The notes under the pieces are model-generated. The model was not told where the DNA came from. It searched no databases and worked only from the letters and a program-made list of their open reading frames with translations. The position numbers and the translations under genes were made by a program. From positions 1,969,966 to 2,033,965 of the forward strand of contig OY987252.1 of the NCBI GenBank assembly GCA_963920765.1: 64,000 bases of DNA. Reading direction: 5' to 3'. The DNA comes from Ulota crispa. Its lineage: Eukaryota > Streptophyta > Bryopsida > Orthotrichales > Orthotrichaceae. Position 1 is the first letter of the stretch. Each line of letters starts with the position of its first letter. Positions 42,731 to 55,300 of this stretch are shown piece by piece.

Positions 42731-44004
42731 ATGGCTGACGACATCGCGCTCATGTATGAGAGCAATGTGCAGTTGCTTAGGAATGAATCTGCAAGAATAG
42801 CGCAAAATTCAGTCGCAACAAACTCAAGCCCAAGGATAAGCGCAAGGAAGAGGGCGGAAGTGAGAGAGGAGATGCAAGATCCGAACTACCACAATAGGGA
42901 CAACAACGACAACATCAAGAGTGACAAGGAGATCTCTGCCTCCGCAAGATCCACTAAGGATGGTGACCCATCCCAGTTGAGAAGGGCAAATCCTTGGTTC
43001 TTTTACTTAAAGTTGCTGACTGATAGAATGCCATCCATCTCATTTTCTTGTATCCATGCTGCTATTTTGCAAGGGGACCCATCAATTGAGCCTGAATTGT
43101 CCCAGTGGAAGTTACTGGCCTCCTCGCCAATGAAAGGGCTAAAAAATGGGGCAGCAAGCCTTAGCGCAGACAAGAAACAAAAGCAAAAGAAGGAATTGCT
43201 CCCAAACCTGCGGTGACTATTGCTAGAGTCCTAAGGGCCCAAACACAAAGGAAGTAGTAAAGGCGACAATGAGTCCTGCAACATTAAAAAGGAACAAAGC
43301 GACATGCTGGACCAACTAGAACTCCGGGAGGTACAACTCATGAGGCGCATGGCCAATAAGGAGACATTGAAACTAGGAAACCTAATGCCAAAAGGCAAGA
43401 GAGCAAAGCACAACTCTGAAATTAATGGCAATTGCTAAGAGGAAGAGGAATCTCCAGAATGTTGACAAAGGCTATGCCATGGGAGGACTGCTTTGTTGCG
43501 GAGAGATCCTCCCCAACAAGTGGAGCACAAGAAATATTTGGACAATCCAGACTGGGTAGAGCTAAGCAAATTAGGTAGACCCATTGGGAGGAACGGATCT
43601 GCGTTTTGGGTAAATTGTGTAGATTATCCAAAGACATCGATTGGAGCTTACCTAGTTTGAAGGGCAATTCCCGACCAATATTTGACGTAATCAAGGAGAA
43701 GATGGAAAGTATTTATGAATATTGTGGAGGGCTAGGTTATGTGCTAGATGATATATTGATTGGAATTATGAAGAAGGAAATGTGGACCAAAAGGTCGTCC
43801 TTGAAGAAGATTATAGAAACTAGTGGTGAACTTCTGGGAAATGTCAAAAAAAATCATGTGGAGAATTTCAAGAATCTCATTACATGGGAGGATAAAATTG
43901 CGGAGTCCAAAAGAATGAAGATAGCAAGGCAGAGCTTCAATCATAGCTCCAATTTTGGGCAGTCAGAGGGATGTAGTAGATCATGTCTTGTAAGCAAACC
44001 TTAA
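42731..44004 (+). pseudogene. Unrecognised coding remnant A
   Basis: ATG at 42731 opens 161 codons of a hydrophilic protein (MADDIALMYESNVQLLRNES; a helical, possibly coiled-coil start). It ends in a lysine-rich stretch with a stop at 43216. Coding character continues in another frame around 43290-43440 (LDQLELREVQLMRRMANKET) and then from 43606 to 44004, which encodes RPIFDVIKEKMESIYEYCGG and a basic helical tail. The three pieces probably belong to one gene broken by stops and shifts. I do not recognise the family; it may be a transposon accessory protein. No zinc finger or catalytic motif is visible. Confidence 0.4.
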
Positions 44005-45382
44005 ACCCGTGGACCATGAACTTGAGCATTCAGCTATGGCCTCAGCAAACAACCCTTTTGCTAAGTGCTGAGTTGTAATCTGTAATGATCTTTAGATTTC
44101 TTGCCTAGCTTTGATGTGGGCAAAGGATTTTAATGTATTACATTATAAGAAGACTACCTTCAAATTTTTGGTGTACGCAAAGGATTTATGTTGAGTCCAT
44201 GCCAATTATTATGATGCCTAGGTCACTCATGCAGATGGCATTAGTCATATCCGTATCCCTAGTGCATGTAAAATTTGACTAACCCTTTCTAGTATTTCTT
44301 TTTGCAAGAGTCAGAATTTTCTAAATGTAGCACACAAACCGATGCAAATCAGGACCTTTCCACCCTTGGAGCTTTTGACCCCCAACTTGTACAACCTCGA
44401 AGAAGACAGTGGCTTCAAGGGTTGGACATGACGCACTTGATCAAGATGTGTGGATGGAGATGAGGGAAATGAGAGTTGAGTATTAGTCCCACTTTCCAAG
44501 ACCTCTTTGCTTTATTTTCCAACTTCATGAGCAAGATGCAAGGACAAGGTGCTTTATTATAGCATACCACAATAGGACCTTCATCACCAACAACATTCAC
44601 AGTGAAGATAATGCACTCTCCGCGGCAAAATTGCAATGTATATGTAATGCTGAATTATATGGTGAATTTAGAGGAAGCAAACACAGTTGAATTGCAAAAA
44701 GGTATAATTGCATGCTCTCCTACTTTGTTGCCAATTCAGAAAGGGCAGGACATAGAAGAGGTTGTTGGTGTTGGGACGCAAGAAGAGTCCTTCTTGTTGT
44801 TGCTTGTGGAAGCTTCAACAAAGACAACAATAGGGATGTACCCAACCGTAAACCCTCAAGAAGTCTAGGAGGGGACGACGGTTTTGTTTCAACACTCGTT
44901 GAGTGAGCAACAACCGCAAACTCAAGGTGCCTTGGCAAAGAAGAAGGCGTTGGAGCCGTTGTTCTCTGCAGTGGCTAAAATTGAGGTGACCACCTACTTT
45001 CCTTTAAATTAGTGAACCATAAAGCATGTTCAATTGTCGTGTAATGCTTTTGAAGTTTGATTCAATAATGGATTATTGTCAATGTGGTGGACGGTGTGAA
45101 TTAACACAGTCACATGTAGAACTTCATGTCATTTGGTGGAGTCATGTGCAATACAAAGTCATAAATTAGATCTTAATCCCATTTTTCTTAGCAATAGTAG
45201 CATTCTTCTTTGACTGTGTCCATGTTTAGTGAATATTAATCTAAAATGTCAATGGGACAATGTCATGAAGTCATTGCATTTTGCAATATTGCCCATGCAA
45301 ATGTGATAATATTGTGACTGCAATTTGGAAGTGTATGAGGTTGGGGGAGAATGTCTTTATAGAAGTTTAGTGCACAAATTGT
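44005..45382. other. No clear gene
   Basis: Open frames of 60-90 codons occur around 44602-44906, but two frames overlap and neither shows a known motif. No repeat was recognised. Confidence 0.35.
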
Positions 45383-46700
45383 GATGACGCCTAAATCAAA
45401 GGAGAGTGGGCAAATGGATGAAGGACAAAAGGAAGAAGCCTTTACTTGCAAAGACGCGCGTCGCTAAAAATTGCAAGGAGGAGTCCCACCGGCAAAACAC
45501 AAAATGGAGTCAGGGCGTCAATTTTTCCACCACCTAGGGTGTTGAAGGAACCTAGTTGTAAAATTTTGCTCCTTAACGTTGTGGGTTTCTTCTGCAACAT
45601 CCAACCCTTTAAAAGGTGTTGGAACTGGAGGCCAGAACTTCCCGTATTTGACGTGAAGAACCACCACGTGAAGGTGAAGAAGAGGCCTGAGTGTGACCAG
45701 TTCTTGAAGGCGTTGCAGCCAGACTTTGATCTAGGTATTTGGGCATTGCTGAGTGATTATGTGCTTAGGGAGGTTCCTCAATTCATTTGCGCTTTGACAA
45801 GGACTAGCTGGTGTTTATTATGGGGGAAGGGCTCATGCAGACCTGTCTAAGACTTGCATGACTTCTTTGCCGTATTTGGAGATCAAGCGGAGGGGAAGGC
45901 TAGAGCACTGCAGATCAACTAGGACAATGTTGCAATGATGATTAGCCCTTCCAAGAATGTTTTGCAAATCAAGAAGTGGGACCCCATGAAGGAAGAAAAT
46001 GGCTTTTTGTGGAGAATAATCCTTGCATTCAATGCCTTTGGGCAAGACCACATAGATGGGCACTCTTATGTCTCTGCCCTTGAGAATGCAATACGTGCGG
46101 CAATACCAAAACTACAATTGGTAACCAGCAACGGCCACTCCCATGTTATAAAATCATGACTTAAATTGATATATCCTAATGAGAAAGAGTTCACATTAGA
46201 ATGTGTAAGGTCATGGCAAACTGCTCTAATGAAAGTTGCTGTTTGGGCAGTCGACAAGGTCTCAACATAGATTCTCTTAGGCGTTGGCTTGAAGACCAAA
46301 ATATATGACATTGGCAAGGAGGACACGTCAACAAAGGATGTGGTGACGCACGGGAACATGGTAAACGTTGCAAGGTGCTTGTTACACTAAAAAGTAATTG
46401 AAGAGGGCAACAATTTTGTGATGATATCCTCAATCATTTCAGGCAAGGAGGGAGTAATGTTGTATGAAATCAACACCAACTACAATCCGCCAATGGAGCG
46501 TTTGTCCAACCCCCTCAATTCTGTCACAAAGTGGTCTATGGATGCAATTGGGCCTTTACCCCTGCAATAAAATGGAGGCAACATTGAATTTGTGAGATAG
46601 AGTAAAGAGGAGTGGCACTTCGGATTTTTTTTTTCTATGGATAATAAGCATGGACAAGGCTTATGGAATGTTGTTGTTGCAAAGATCATGCAAAACCTTT
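45383..46700 (+). pseudogene. Unrecognised coding remnant B, about 430 codons
   Basis: An ATG at 45383 (MTPKSKESGQMDEGQKEE) leads, after a one-base shift near 45446, into a single plus-strand frame. That frame can be followed to about 46700 through six or so stops, including those at 45848, 45919 and 46157. It encodes FFCNIQPFKRCWNWRPELPV, then KWDPMKEENGFLWRIILAFN, GHSYVSALENAIRAAIPK and YEINTNYNPPMERLSNP. The consistent frame and protein-like composition mark it as a decayed gene and not a chance frame. No family comes to mind. Confidence 0.45.
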
Positions 46701-47678
46701 TGTAAACAAAATGGTGCCTTTTTTCTAGGTTCAGTTAGTTTTGTAATGGTCTTCAATAGGACATGTATGGCACCAAAGTATATGCCGGCATTGTTATGCT
46801 GATTTGAAGGAGGGCACCTGCAAATCACAAGTGAGAAAAAGATGGTGCAAATCCTAGAAGTAAAGCACAATTGCTCAATCTACCATACACTAGAGAATAG
46901 AAATGACAATCCGGAAGGAAGATGCATAACTGCCCGGAGTTGTATGTCTATGTGAATGAGTATTGCCATATAACAACGTAAAGTGACATACATGAAGGGA
47001 AACTCTATAGAGCTTGTACATAAATTGTTGTTGGGCGTGATTGAACAGAGTCATATGGTGCATGGCAAAATCGTAACGTAGTTCAACAAGAGGATTCTAG
47101 AATGTTGACTTCAGCATTTCACAGTGTCCACGTGAGATTATGACATCGTCCATGACATCAGTCTGTAGCACCCACATTGGAATTTCACATTATCTACATC
47201 AACTTTTTTAAACAATCCACGTCAAAATTTTAAGCAAGTCCATGTCATGTCTTTAGAACCTCCACATTGGCATTTGGAGAAAGCCGTGTCAAGAACTCCA
47301 AATGCCTTAATCTCCAATACCTGCCACCCACTACTGCAATACCCTGATCATATCAGGTTGAGTTTCAGTGACACGTGAGGCCATTGTCAGGCAAGAGATG
47401 AGTAGCTGTCAGACATGTCAGTGTATTGTGACAGTTCATGTCAAGCTCTGACATGAGTGCCCATGCTCAAGACCCTAAAATAAGAACCCGTTTTATACAC
47501 ATGGGAATGCAAAGAATACGCCCCATGGAACCTAAGTTGTATATAATTGTATGTATGACTTGCCCAAAAACATGATTGAAAATGGATGGCAATTTCGTGT
47601 TATAAAGCGCCCAGAAATCACTCTACAAAGGCAATGTCACGTACTGTGCCATGTAACTGAAATACTCATAGTCTGCAG
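46701..47678. other. No gene; loosely repeated CCACRT-GTCA words
   Basis: Between about 47110 and 47290 there are six or seven loosely related words of the type TCCACGTCA, CCACATTGG and TCCATGTCA. These could be the remains of a very old short tandem repeat. Otherwise featureless. Confidence 0.3.
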
Positions 47679-48290
47679 TTATTTACTACTGTCATAAAAA
47701 TATCCATTTCTTGAATTGATCGATTCATTGCTATCAAAGTAAATCTTTAGCTGCTCCCATTGATCATGCTTAATGTGGAGGGGGCAATCAACCTTCAAGC
47801 AAGACCGCTCGGTCTTCATGAAGTTGAGATTTATTCTCTCAAAGGCCTTGTCACCTAGTAGACATGACACGTACTCAAACTCCTAATTCATGGTGCCTTC
47901 AGCTGCACCCTTGCTTCCATGGAATCACACTCAAGTCAAGAATCCTTGAAGCCTCGGATCTCAACCTTGCGTCCCCTTTGGATGTGTTTGTATCCCGCCC
48001 ATTCAGCTCCCTGCCCTTGCAAATGGAAATAATAAACGCAATTTTCCCAAGGGCATGCCTATCCAACGCCTATGTCTCAAGGGTTTTGTGACGATGTCGC
48101 TTCAAGGATCGCTCTCCTTCTTGGAGTGTACGATTAGACTCTCCCCTCAAACTCATGGCATAGGGTGCTTGGTGACGCTTAGAAATGTCCACAGATCACT
48201 GCGCAAACTCCAACACCCCTAAACCTTCCGCAAAGAGGCCTCCACCATTACTCCTAGCAAGCTTTGGAGGTGGGGCTACTCCCAACCTTG
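47679..48290 (-). pseudogene. Unrecognised coding remnant C
   Basis: Reading leftward from about 48260, one frame encodes GGLFAEGLGVLEFAQ, then (after a stop) SVDISKRHQAPYAMSLRGES and, after another stop, KGDARLRSEASRILDLSVIP. After a shift near 47890 it continues as EYVSCLLGDKAFERINLNFM to a terminator at 47679. Two stops and one shift break it. The residue pattern is protein-like, but no motif is recognised. Confidence 0.35.
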
Positions 48291-48639
48291 AGTGTGCTTG
48301 CTAGCACAAACAGCTGCATTCCTAGAGCAAACATCAAAAAAGCAAAATTATTTAGTCCTACAATGATGAAGACAACTCTCACAACAACAATATACTATAG
48401 AACAACCCAAGCCCTCATGAACAAGGTAGTGCTGCAACAAAGCTGGATCTTCCACCAAATGAGTATAGAATATGTAGCCATCAAGGGTTTGCATGGAAAT
48501 AAAGAAATAAATAGCAAAAGCAGGGGAAATTAAGAAACAAACATCAAAGGCAAGGTTAATTTTGCCCTTGGGCAAGGGTCAACTAAAGTGAAAAACAAAA
48601 AAAAAATCAAGTCAGCACTTGAGGAAAGCAAACCTTAAA

Positions 48640-48900
48640 CCAAGAAAATTAAAATCCAAAAGCAGAGGTCAATTTGACCCTATACCAAAGATTGGACTAG
48701 TAGGGAAAATGGAAATCCAAATGCAAAGGCCTGGGATGAAGTCATCCCACAACCTATCTTAGCATTAAAGAAGTTGACAAGGGAAACTAAAAAACCAAAT
48801 GCATAGGCTAGGATCAAGTTATCCCACGACCTAGTTTCAAATCCAAACTTTTTGACAATTTCAATGCATTAAAAAACCAAATGCATAAGCTAGGATCAGC
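48640..48900. repeat. Diverged tandem repeat, roughly 95-bp unit
   Basis: The words AAATGCATARGCTAGGATCA, TTATCCCACGACCTA and GCATTAAA recur in the same order about every 90-110 bases (near 48713, 48797 and 48870). A further relative lies near 49265-49340 (TTGTCCCACGACTTAG). Units differ greatly, so the array is old. Confidence 0.55.
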
Positions 48901-51093
48901 GTTGTTTTCCTTGTTATGGCAACAACTTGACAATTTTGATGTCATAGACGGACCTGAGACTCTTCATTTGTTTGGTAAAGTCAATTTTAAGGTTGACTTT
49001 TAAATAAAGCACTTTCTATTTCTGATCTTGACATATTAAAGTCTCATTTTATTAAAAAATCTCAATTTAATATACACTTACTAGATTCTATATTTTGGAT
49101 CATATTTAAAGTAGATTTTCAGATTATCTTAATTGTTAAATAGGGCCTTATTAGAGAAGAATGTCACTTATACTTGACATTTGTTATGCTCAACTTCAGA
49201 TGTTAGACAAACAACACAACAACCAGATTCCAAAATTTGTCCAATAAGACAATTCTAGTTGGGATCTAGTTGTCCCACGACTTAGCCTCCATGTTTTAAA
49301 AAATCCCTAAATCTGATGCACAACCTTGCTTTAGCATTAAAAATTTGACAATTTTGATTCCTGCCAAGCTTTGCTTTAGCCCTTTAGGTTGGATTTCTTT
49401 AAAACCCTAAAAATCAAGCCAAGAAGATGAACGGCTTGTTTAACCTTGGAACAAAGCTCCGGCTTGCGGGCTTGCACATCAACAAAATTGAAAAGCACAA
49501 TAAGGCTTTTGTAACCGCAACAAAAACCCCCAAAAAACAGTGCTCAACACACCCATCAAGCAAATCTCAAAGCAAATTCTATAAACCCTAATGTGAAATT
49601 TCAGGTACCATCAGGTATCTTTTTTGAGGATGACTTTGAATGCCTCTCCGGTTTAGAGCTCATGGCCAAAGTGCGTCACAACATGATGTCTCCTTGGTGC
49701 CTCTATTGATGGCCGCGACAAGTCCAAGATCCCAACTCACTTGAAAGCAGTGGACCTCATTTTGATGTTCCGCCTTTGCTCTCAGCACCTGCACCACTTG
49801 ACAAATTAGGAACAAGCGTCGGCAATTCCAATGACTTTGGGAGTAGTCTCAAACTCTTCCTTGCTGGTAAAGGAGGACGAGAGGATATGGGAGCGCAAAA
49901 TTGAGCGCGAGGAATCTCTATGGTACCCCTTTTGCAAGACCAAGAAATCCCAAACTTAAAAACAAAAATCAAAAGTTATGCGTGCCTAGCAGGTTGCCGC
50001 TCAAGAGCACCTAGCTTATCAATTGCAAGTACAGTACCTCCTGCCAAAAGTCATAACTCCCATCTTTAAGTACAAATTTTACATCTACCGCGTTACTAAA
50101 ACATGACTTAGTTACAATGACTACCCTACTGCGGCACAATTACTGTACGACTAAAATTTTGAAAATGACTCATCAGCTCTTGAACTGCCCCATTATTGTT
50201 GTATTCATTGCATGGCAGCTGCAATATTGTTGATCAACCTTTGCTTACATTCTCAACAACATAATTCAAAATTGAAGGAAAAATACTCACAATTCTTCAA
50301 GAGCATTCTCCAGTGGCTTCAATCTAATGGCTAATTTAGCAATGCGTGCATTTCTTAGCAACTTGTAAGCACACTTTCCACCCTCTACAATGCCTTCGAG
50401 TTCCTCCATTTTGTGCTCTCTCTAGTTCAAGTTTTTCTTATAATTCTGCAAATCCAATTCACAATCATGAACATGAATGTGCACAAACTCTACAAAAGAT
50501 CAAAGCTTGAATGAGGAGGCTAGGAACTACTTACTTGCTTAGAATGCTGCTGCAAAATTGTAAGCACCTCTATCTAGACTTAGAGAGAAGACTGAAAAAG
50601 TTGATTTAGACAAGTACCTTCACACATCTATCTTGTTGATTTATCTACAACTACATTTCAGTCATTTAGTACTTGTTCAATATTAATGGAACTTTTATGC
50701 AACTATGTATAGTTGTATACATTCAAAAAGTAGTTGTTTTGTAATTGCAGATTAGTCCCTTAGAGGCCCAGTCATATTACAATCACCTCTTTGTGATTTT
50801 GCAATGAGGTTAAAATTATATCATTTGGGCTAGAGTGGAAGGCATTCCGTACTTATGGTTGCATCAATTTCACTAAGTGTTGATGTTGTCTTATACATGT
50901 CAAAAAATAGAACTTAATGAGCTGCCCAACTCTGATGCCTATAAAATTCAACTCAAAGAAAAGAGACTTTGGATTAGGAAAGTTTGGAGGGCTTCTCTTT
51001 TGAAGAAGAAATACTTGCACTATACTTATTGAGTGTGCAAAGGAAGCAAGAGATGCCTCTTGAATACAATCAAGGATCATCTTTGTAGGCATG
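48901..51093. other. No recognisable gene
   Basis: Frames are short. Bases 50640-50760 contain TTGTAGTTG-type words like CACTA subterminal repeats, and the next CACTA MITE starts at 51094. Confidence 0.4.
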
Positions 51094-51453
51094 CACTATA
51101 AGTAAAAGGGCCATTTTTTACTAAGGAGTTTGATTACAAAAAAGACTAAGACGACTACACTTTTGTTACTAGTATTTGTGACCACATGTAGTCATAAATA
51201 ATTAATTTATGATTGAATAATTTCATTTCGTCATAAATAATTTAATCTATGACTACACGTAGTCATAAATTAAATTATTTATCACTACATGTGGTCATAA
51301 TTTAAATTATTTATGACAAGATGAAATTATTCAATCATAAATTAATTATTTATGACTACATGTGGTCATAAATACTAGTCACAAAAGTGTAGTTGTCTTA
51401 GTCTTTTTTGTAGTCAAAATCCTTAGTAAAAAATGGCCCTTTTTCTTGTAGTG
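51094..51453. mobile_element. CACTA-type MITE, 360 bp, TSD ATG
   Basis: It begins CACTATAAGTAAAAGGGCC and ends GGCCCTTTTTCTTGTAGTG. The 3-base duplication ATG flanks it at 51091-51093 and 51454-51456. The interior shares GACTACACTTTTGTKACTAG and repeated CATAAATAATTAATTTATGA words with the element at 14630-14907, and folds into one long palindrome. It lies about 100 bases upstream of the transposase copy 3 reading frame. Confidence 0.95.
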
Positions 51454-51557
51454 ATGGGAGGGTACCGGTGTTTCGTGTCTGGAGGGGGCTGGGTAGTAGA
51501 GAGGCTTTAGATGACAAGTGGGAGGAGGTGTTGGAGAGGCTTTTAGTACCTGCATAG

Positions 51558-54500
51558 GTGGAGATCGATGCCACCACTAATACTCTGGGAATGGTCAACG
51601 ACGCATTCTTGGATGTTGCATCTCCTTATGTTGCAGTAGCGGAAGGTGTACAGGCCAAGGTAGTAGAAACTTTTGCTATGGGAGATGCCATCTACGTCAT
51701 TGCTATTGCAAGCTTTGATGCACTTGATCTAGAGGTCAAAGAACCAATGGGTGACAACAACAGCAAAGAATTGACAAATAATGCATTTTAGGCATAGATT
51801 TTGGAGGGTGCTATTATTCATTTATACACCAAGTCAAGATGCACAAAGTTAGCTGCCACTATTCTTCTCATGAATGTTTGTACCATTCATGGCGTGAACT
51901 ACAACTTTGCGGGTTGAGTTGTTTGCATTGTTGCATGGATACTTCTTCCCGCAGGGAATTGCTTGCCACGCAACTACCATGCCGCAAAGACCCTCACCAA
52001 AAAGCTCAGGTTGTTGTACAACTCCATCTCGCATGCAAGTGGGGTTATGTTCTATTTTGAACAAAGCATGCGGATGCAGTGCAATGTCCCGCGTGTAGTG
52101 GCCTAAGGTTCAAGACATGGTGTGGAAGCAATTTTTGGTGAAAGTGTTGCAACACTTTCCATTGATACTGAGTGTGCAGTGGTTGTTTTGTAGCCCATCA
52201 ATTTCCAAGTTGTTGAGGTGGCATGATGAAAATTGCAAAAACAAGAATGGTGGAGATGGCCTAATGCATCATCCAAGGGACTCTAGGGCGTGGAGGCATT
52301 TTCATACAAGCATGGATCCGTCTTTTGGTGATGATGCACGCAACATCCATTTTGCTCTTTCTGTAAACGGCATGACTCCCTTCCAATAGACAATTTTGAC
52401 GTGGTCTATGTGGTTGGTGATGTTACTAAACTACAACCTCCCTCCTTGGCTTTGCACAAAGAGATTCTTCATTTTCCTAGCATTATTGATTTCGAGGAAA
52501 TCATTTGTAAGCTTGAAGGTGTTCAACATTTACATGGTGCCATTGGTAGAGGAGTTGGAGCAGTTGTGGAGAAGAGTCCATAGGTATGATGTGACCAAGG
52601 GTGATGGTCGTTGTCTTTTTATACTATAAGCAATTCTATTGTGGACTATCCATTACTACCCTAGGTATGGCACGATTGGTGGATTTGCATACTAGGGCTA
52701 TGTTGAATGCGCGATTTGCGGGTCAGCAATAGGAGGAGAGCATTCCACGGAGTTGGCCAAGCAGATTTATGGCAGGACTTGGAGGTGGTTGCCATTAGAT
52801 CGTCAATTTAGAAGGGAGGACAAAGTGGATTGGTTTGATGGGCAATTAGAGGAGCAAAGGATGCATGTTTGTATTATCGTTGAAGAGCAATTACGCCATG
52901 CGGAAGAGTACATGTCATGGAAATCTTCCGGCGTTAGAAATGGCAATCCTTCTTAAGTGCACGGCGTGAAGAAGACTCCCATTTTGAATATTCTCCATTA
53001 TTGGAAGGTAAAACAATAATCCCCCAAAAATATATGTACTTGCCTTATAAATTAGAAGTTGCTAGATTGTAATTGAAATGTTAAGAACCTCATTGTAGAT
53101 CTGAAAATGAAGCTCACAACATTTTAGTGAAAATTTTCAATGATCCCAGTGAGGTCGTAGTCGTTTATACAACTAGGACCCAATTGTGTGATTGCAAAGT
53201 AGTTGTTTGTTAATTGGTATTTGACTAGTAGATAGGATTGGAGTTGCATACTAGTGTCTCAATCATATCATGCAGTCGTTTTGTTTATTTAACAACTACA
53301 AAACTACTATGTAGTCATTTTCCAATTGTCATGAAGTAGTCCAAAATTTAAAGCATTGAACCCTAAGCAAAGTAACTAATGATGTGACTATATTATGGAC
53401 TTGGATAGCACTAATAGTTATAGTGTGTATGTGGAATGTAGGATCTCTTGATTCATTACACTTTGAATCCTACGCATTGTGAGATGAATATTACATAGAA
53501 TTTTTTTTAAGATAGTTTCAGTGCAAAAGGATTTGGTGACTTCAAGTTAGGCACGACCTACAGAGGCGTAATATCATGCCACACCTTTGGTTAACTCCAA
53601 ATCCTAAACGTGGAAGGAAGATGATGAAACCTGCTGCACCTTACATTCTAAGCAATGCAGAGTTCAATACCTTTGCCACCACAATTGAGGGCTTGAAGGC
53701 CAAGCAGTCATTTTTCAAACCTAGGGAGGCATATCAAGGGTTGCTATAGCCAAATTTGAGGATGTCCATCATGAGGATGTGCAAGGTATATTGGCAAATT
53801 TGCATTAGTGTCTATGACCCATCTCAGTTTATAGCATTGCAGATAGATGTTGCAAAGAGCATGACGCTCTTGGAGATGGAGTTCCACCTATCATTTTTTG
53901 ACATGATGACACACTTGTCACATCATCTTGTGGAGGAGTTGGGCATGTGTGGGCTAGTCTCAATAAGGTGGATGTATCTAGTAGAGTAGTATATGAAAAC
54001 CTTGAAGGGGTATGTATGTAGCATGGCAAGACTTGAAGCTTAAATGGCAATGGATTACTTGAAGGATGAGTATTTTGGATTTGTGACGAAGTACCTCCAG
54101 AGATTTGATGTTGTACAACAATAAGTGTGGGATGCTGAAGAGGAGTATGGAGATGCAGAGGAGGCGTTGGAGGGAGCTGGGAGATAATTTGTCATGACTA
54201 CAGAGTATCGCAATGTAGCGCACTAGTATGTTGTGAAGAACTCAACTATCATGCAACCTCTTTTATTGTAAGTGAAGCCATAAGCAATACTTCTTTTGGT
54301 AGTTGTGTGATGGAAAAGTATGATATCATTAGGTGCTCAATACAATGATAACAGTCGCATTGTAGTTAGAGAGCTGCCATTTGCAACTGTATATAGTGAT
54401 GTAACTATACGACAACTACAGTACTAGAGTAGCACTTGTTTGAGTATACAATTGGAAAGGGAATCTTTTTAGTTGTACTATACTTGTGCAGCAAACCTCA

Positions 54501-55300
54501 AGTACCCAAACCTGAACAATGACTATGTAACATCTAGAATACAATTGCATTCTCTCTATGATTGATCAGCTCCAGCATGGTTGTGCTTAGTCATTAGACT
54601 GTGCTGTTTTAATTGCTTAGCTTTGCGGAAGGTATTATAAATCCATGGGTTCTTGTACTTGTAGGAAGTGGGAGGCAGAAAGGGCCATGAATCTTAAGAT
54701 CCTTTTTTTCAAAAAAGAGGTGAAGGGGGCCATGGAGGTTGCTGATGTTGATGTGACAAATATAGATGACATGGAGCGATTGCTATTGTTCAAGAGCTAC
54801 CCTCCCAAAGAGCCCATTGTCATGTGAGGATGACATCATTTGGAGACTATTTTAGAGTGGAGGATGACATCATTTGGAGACTATTTTAGAGTGGAGGATG
54901 ATACTACTACTACCTTGCAGACATTCAACGGCGCAGTTGCTTTTATATTTCAGATCATTAGTGCCGATGCCAAAGATGTGTTAGTGAACTACGTGGAGAT
55001 ATTGACAGACATCTTGAGGCTGGACTATGGTCCTCTCCAAGCCCTAGTTATTCTTCTCCAGTGTGATTGGATGAAGAGACAGGACAATAGAGGGAATGCA
55101 ACATACACCAAGGATGAGGTTGGACTCTTGCTAGTGAACTTCCAAGACAAGATGCCCAGGATGTTGAAGTCGTATATTTTCCCAAGCCAAGCCACACAAG
55201 AATTTTTGCAAATGCTCATAATAAACCGGGTTGGAAAGTAGTGTTCAGAAGGAGGCACGTGCCAGGAGATAGGTTGTGGATACCTATGATCAACATTTTT
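51558..55300 (+). pseudogene. TNP2-like: CACTA TNP2 transposase copy 3
   Basis: The N-terminal part (51558-52060) reads NDAFLDVASPYVAVAEG and, after stops, LLPAGNCLPRNYHAAKTLTK. The LRWHDENCKNKNGGDGLMHH and GDDARNIHFALSVNGMTPF boxes follow at 52117-52389, then NLPPWLC and VPLVEELEQLWRRV at 52396-52629, and RWLPLDRQFRRE near 52790. The exon ends LHYWK at 53007. A GTAAAA donor and a GTAG acceptor at 53441 bound a 434-base intron, after which LLIHYTLNPTHCEMN and the DUF4218 box (VSIRWMYLVE) follow. DUF4216 is at 54840-55241 (LTDILRLDYGPLQALVILLQ). Stops and frame changes occur in most exons. It is the longest copy after copy 2 and complete in domain order. Confidence 0.9.
54826..54900 (+). repeat. 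34-bp tandem duplication in transposase copy 3
   Basis: GAGGATGACATCATTTGGAG begins at 54826 and again at 54860, and a third partial unit starts at 54894. The 34-base period is not a multiple of three, so the duplication shifts the reading frame just before the DUF4216 exon. The apparent ATG of the 54840-55241 frame lies inside it. Confidence 0.9.
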
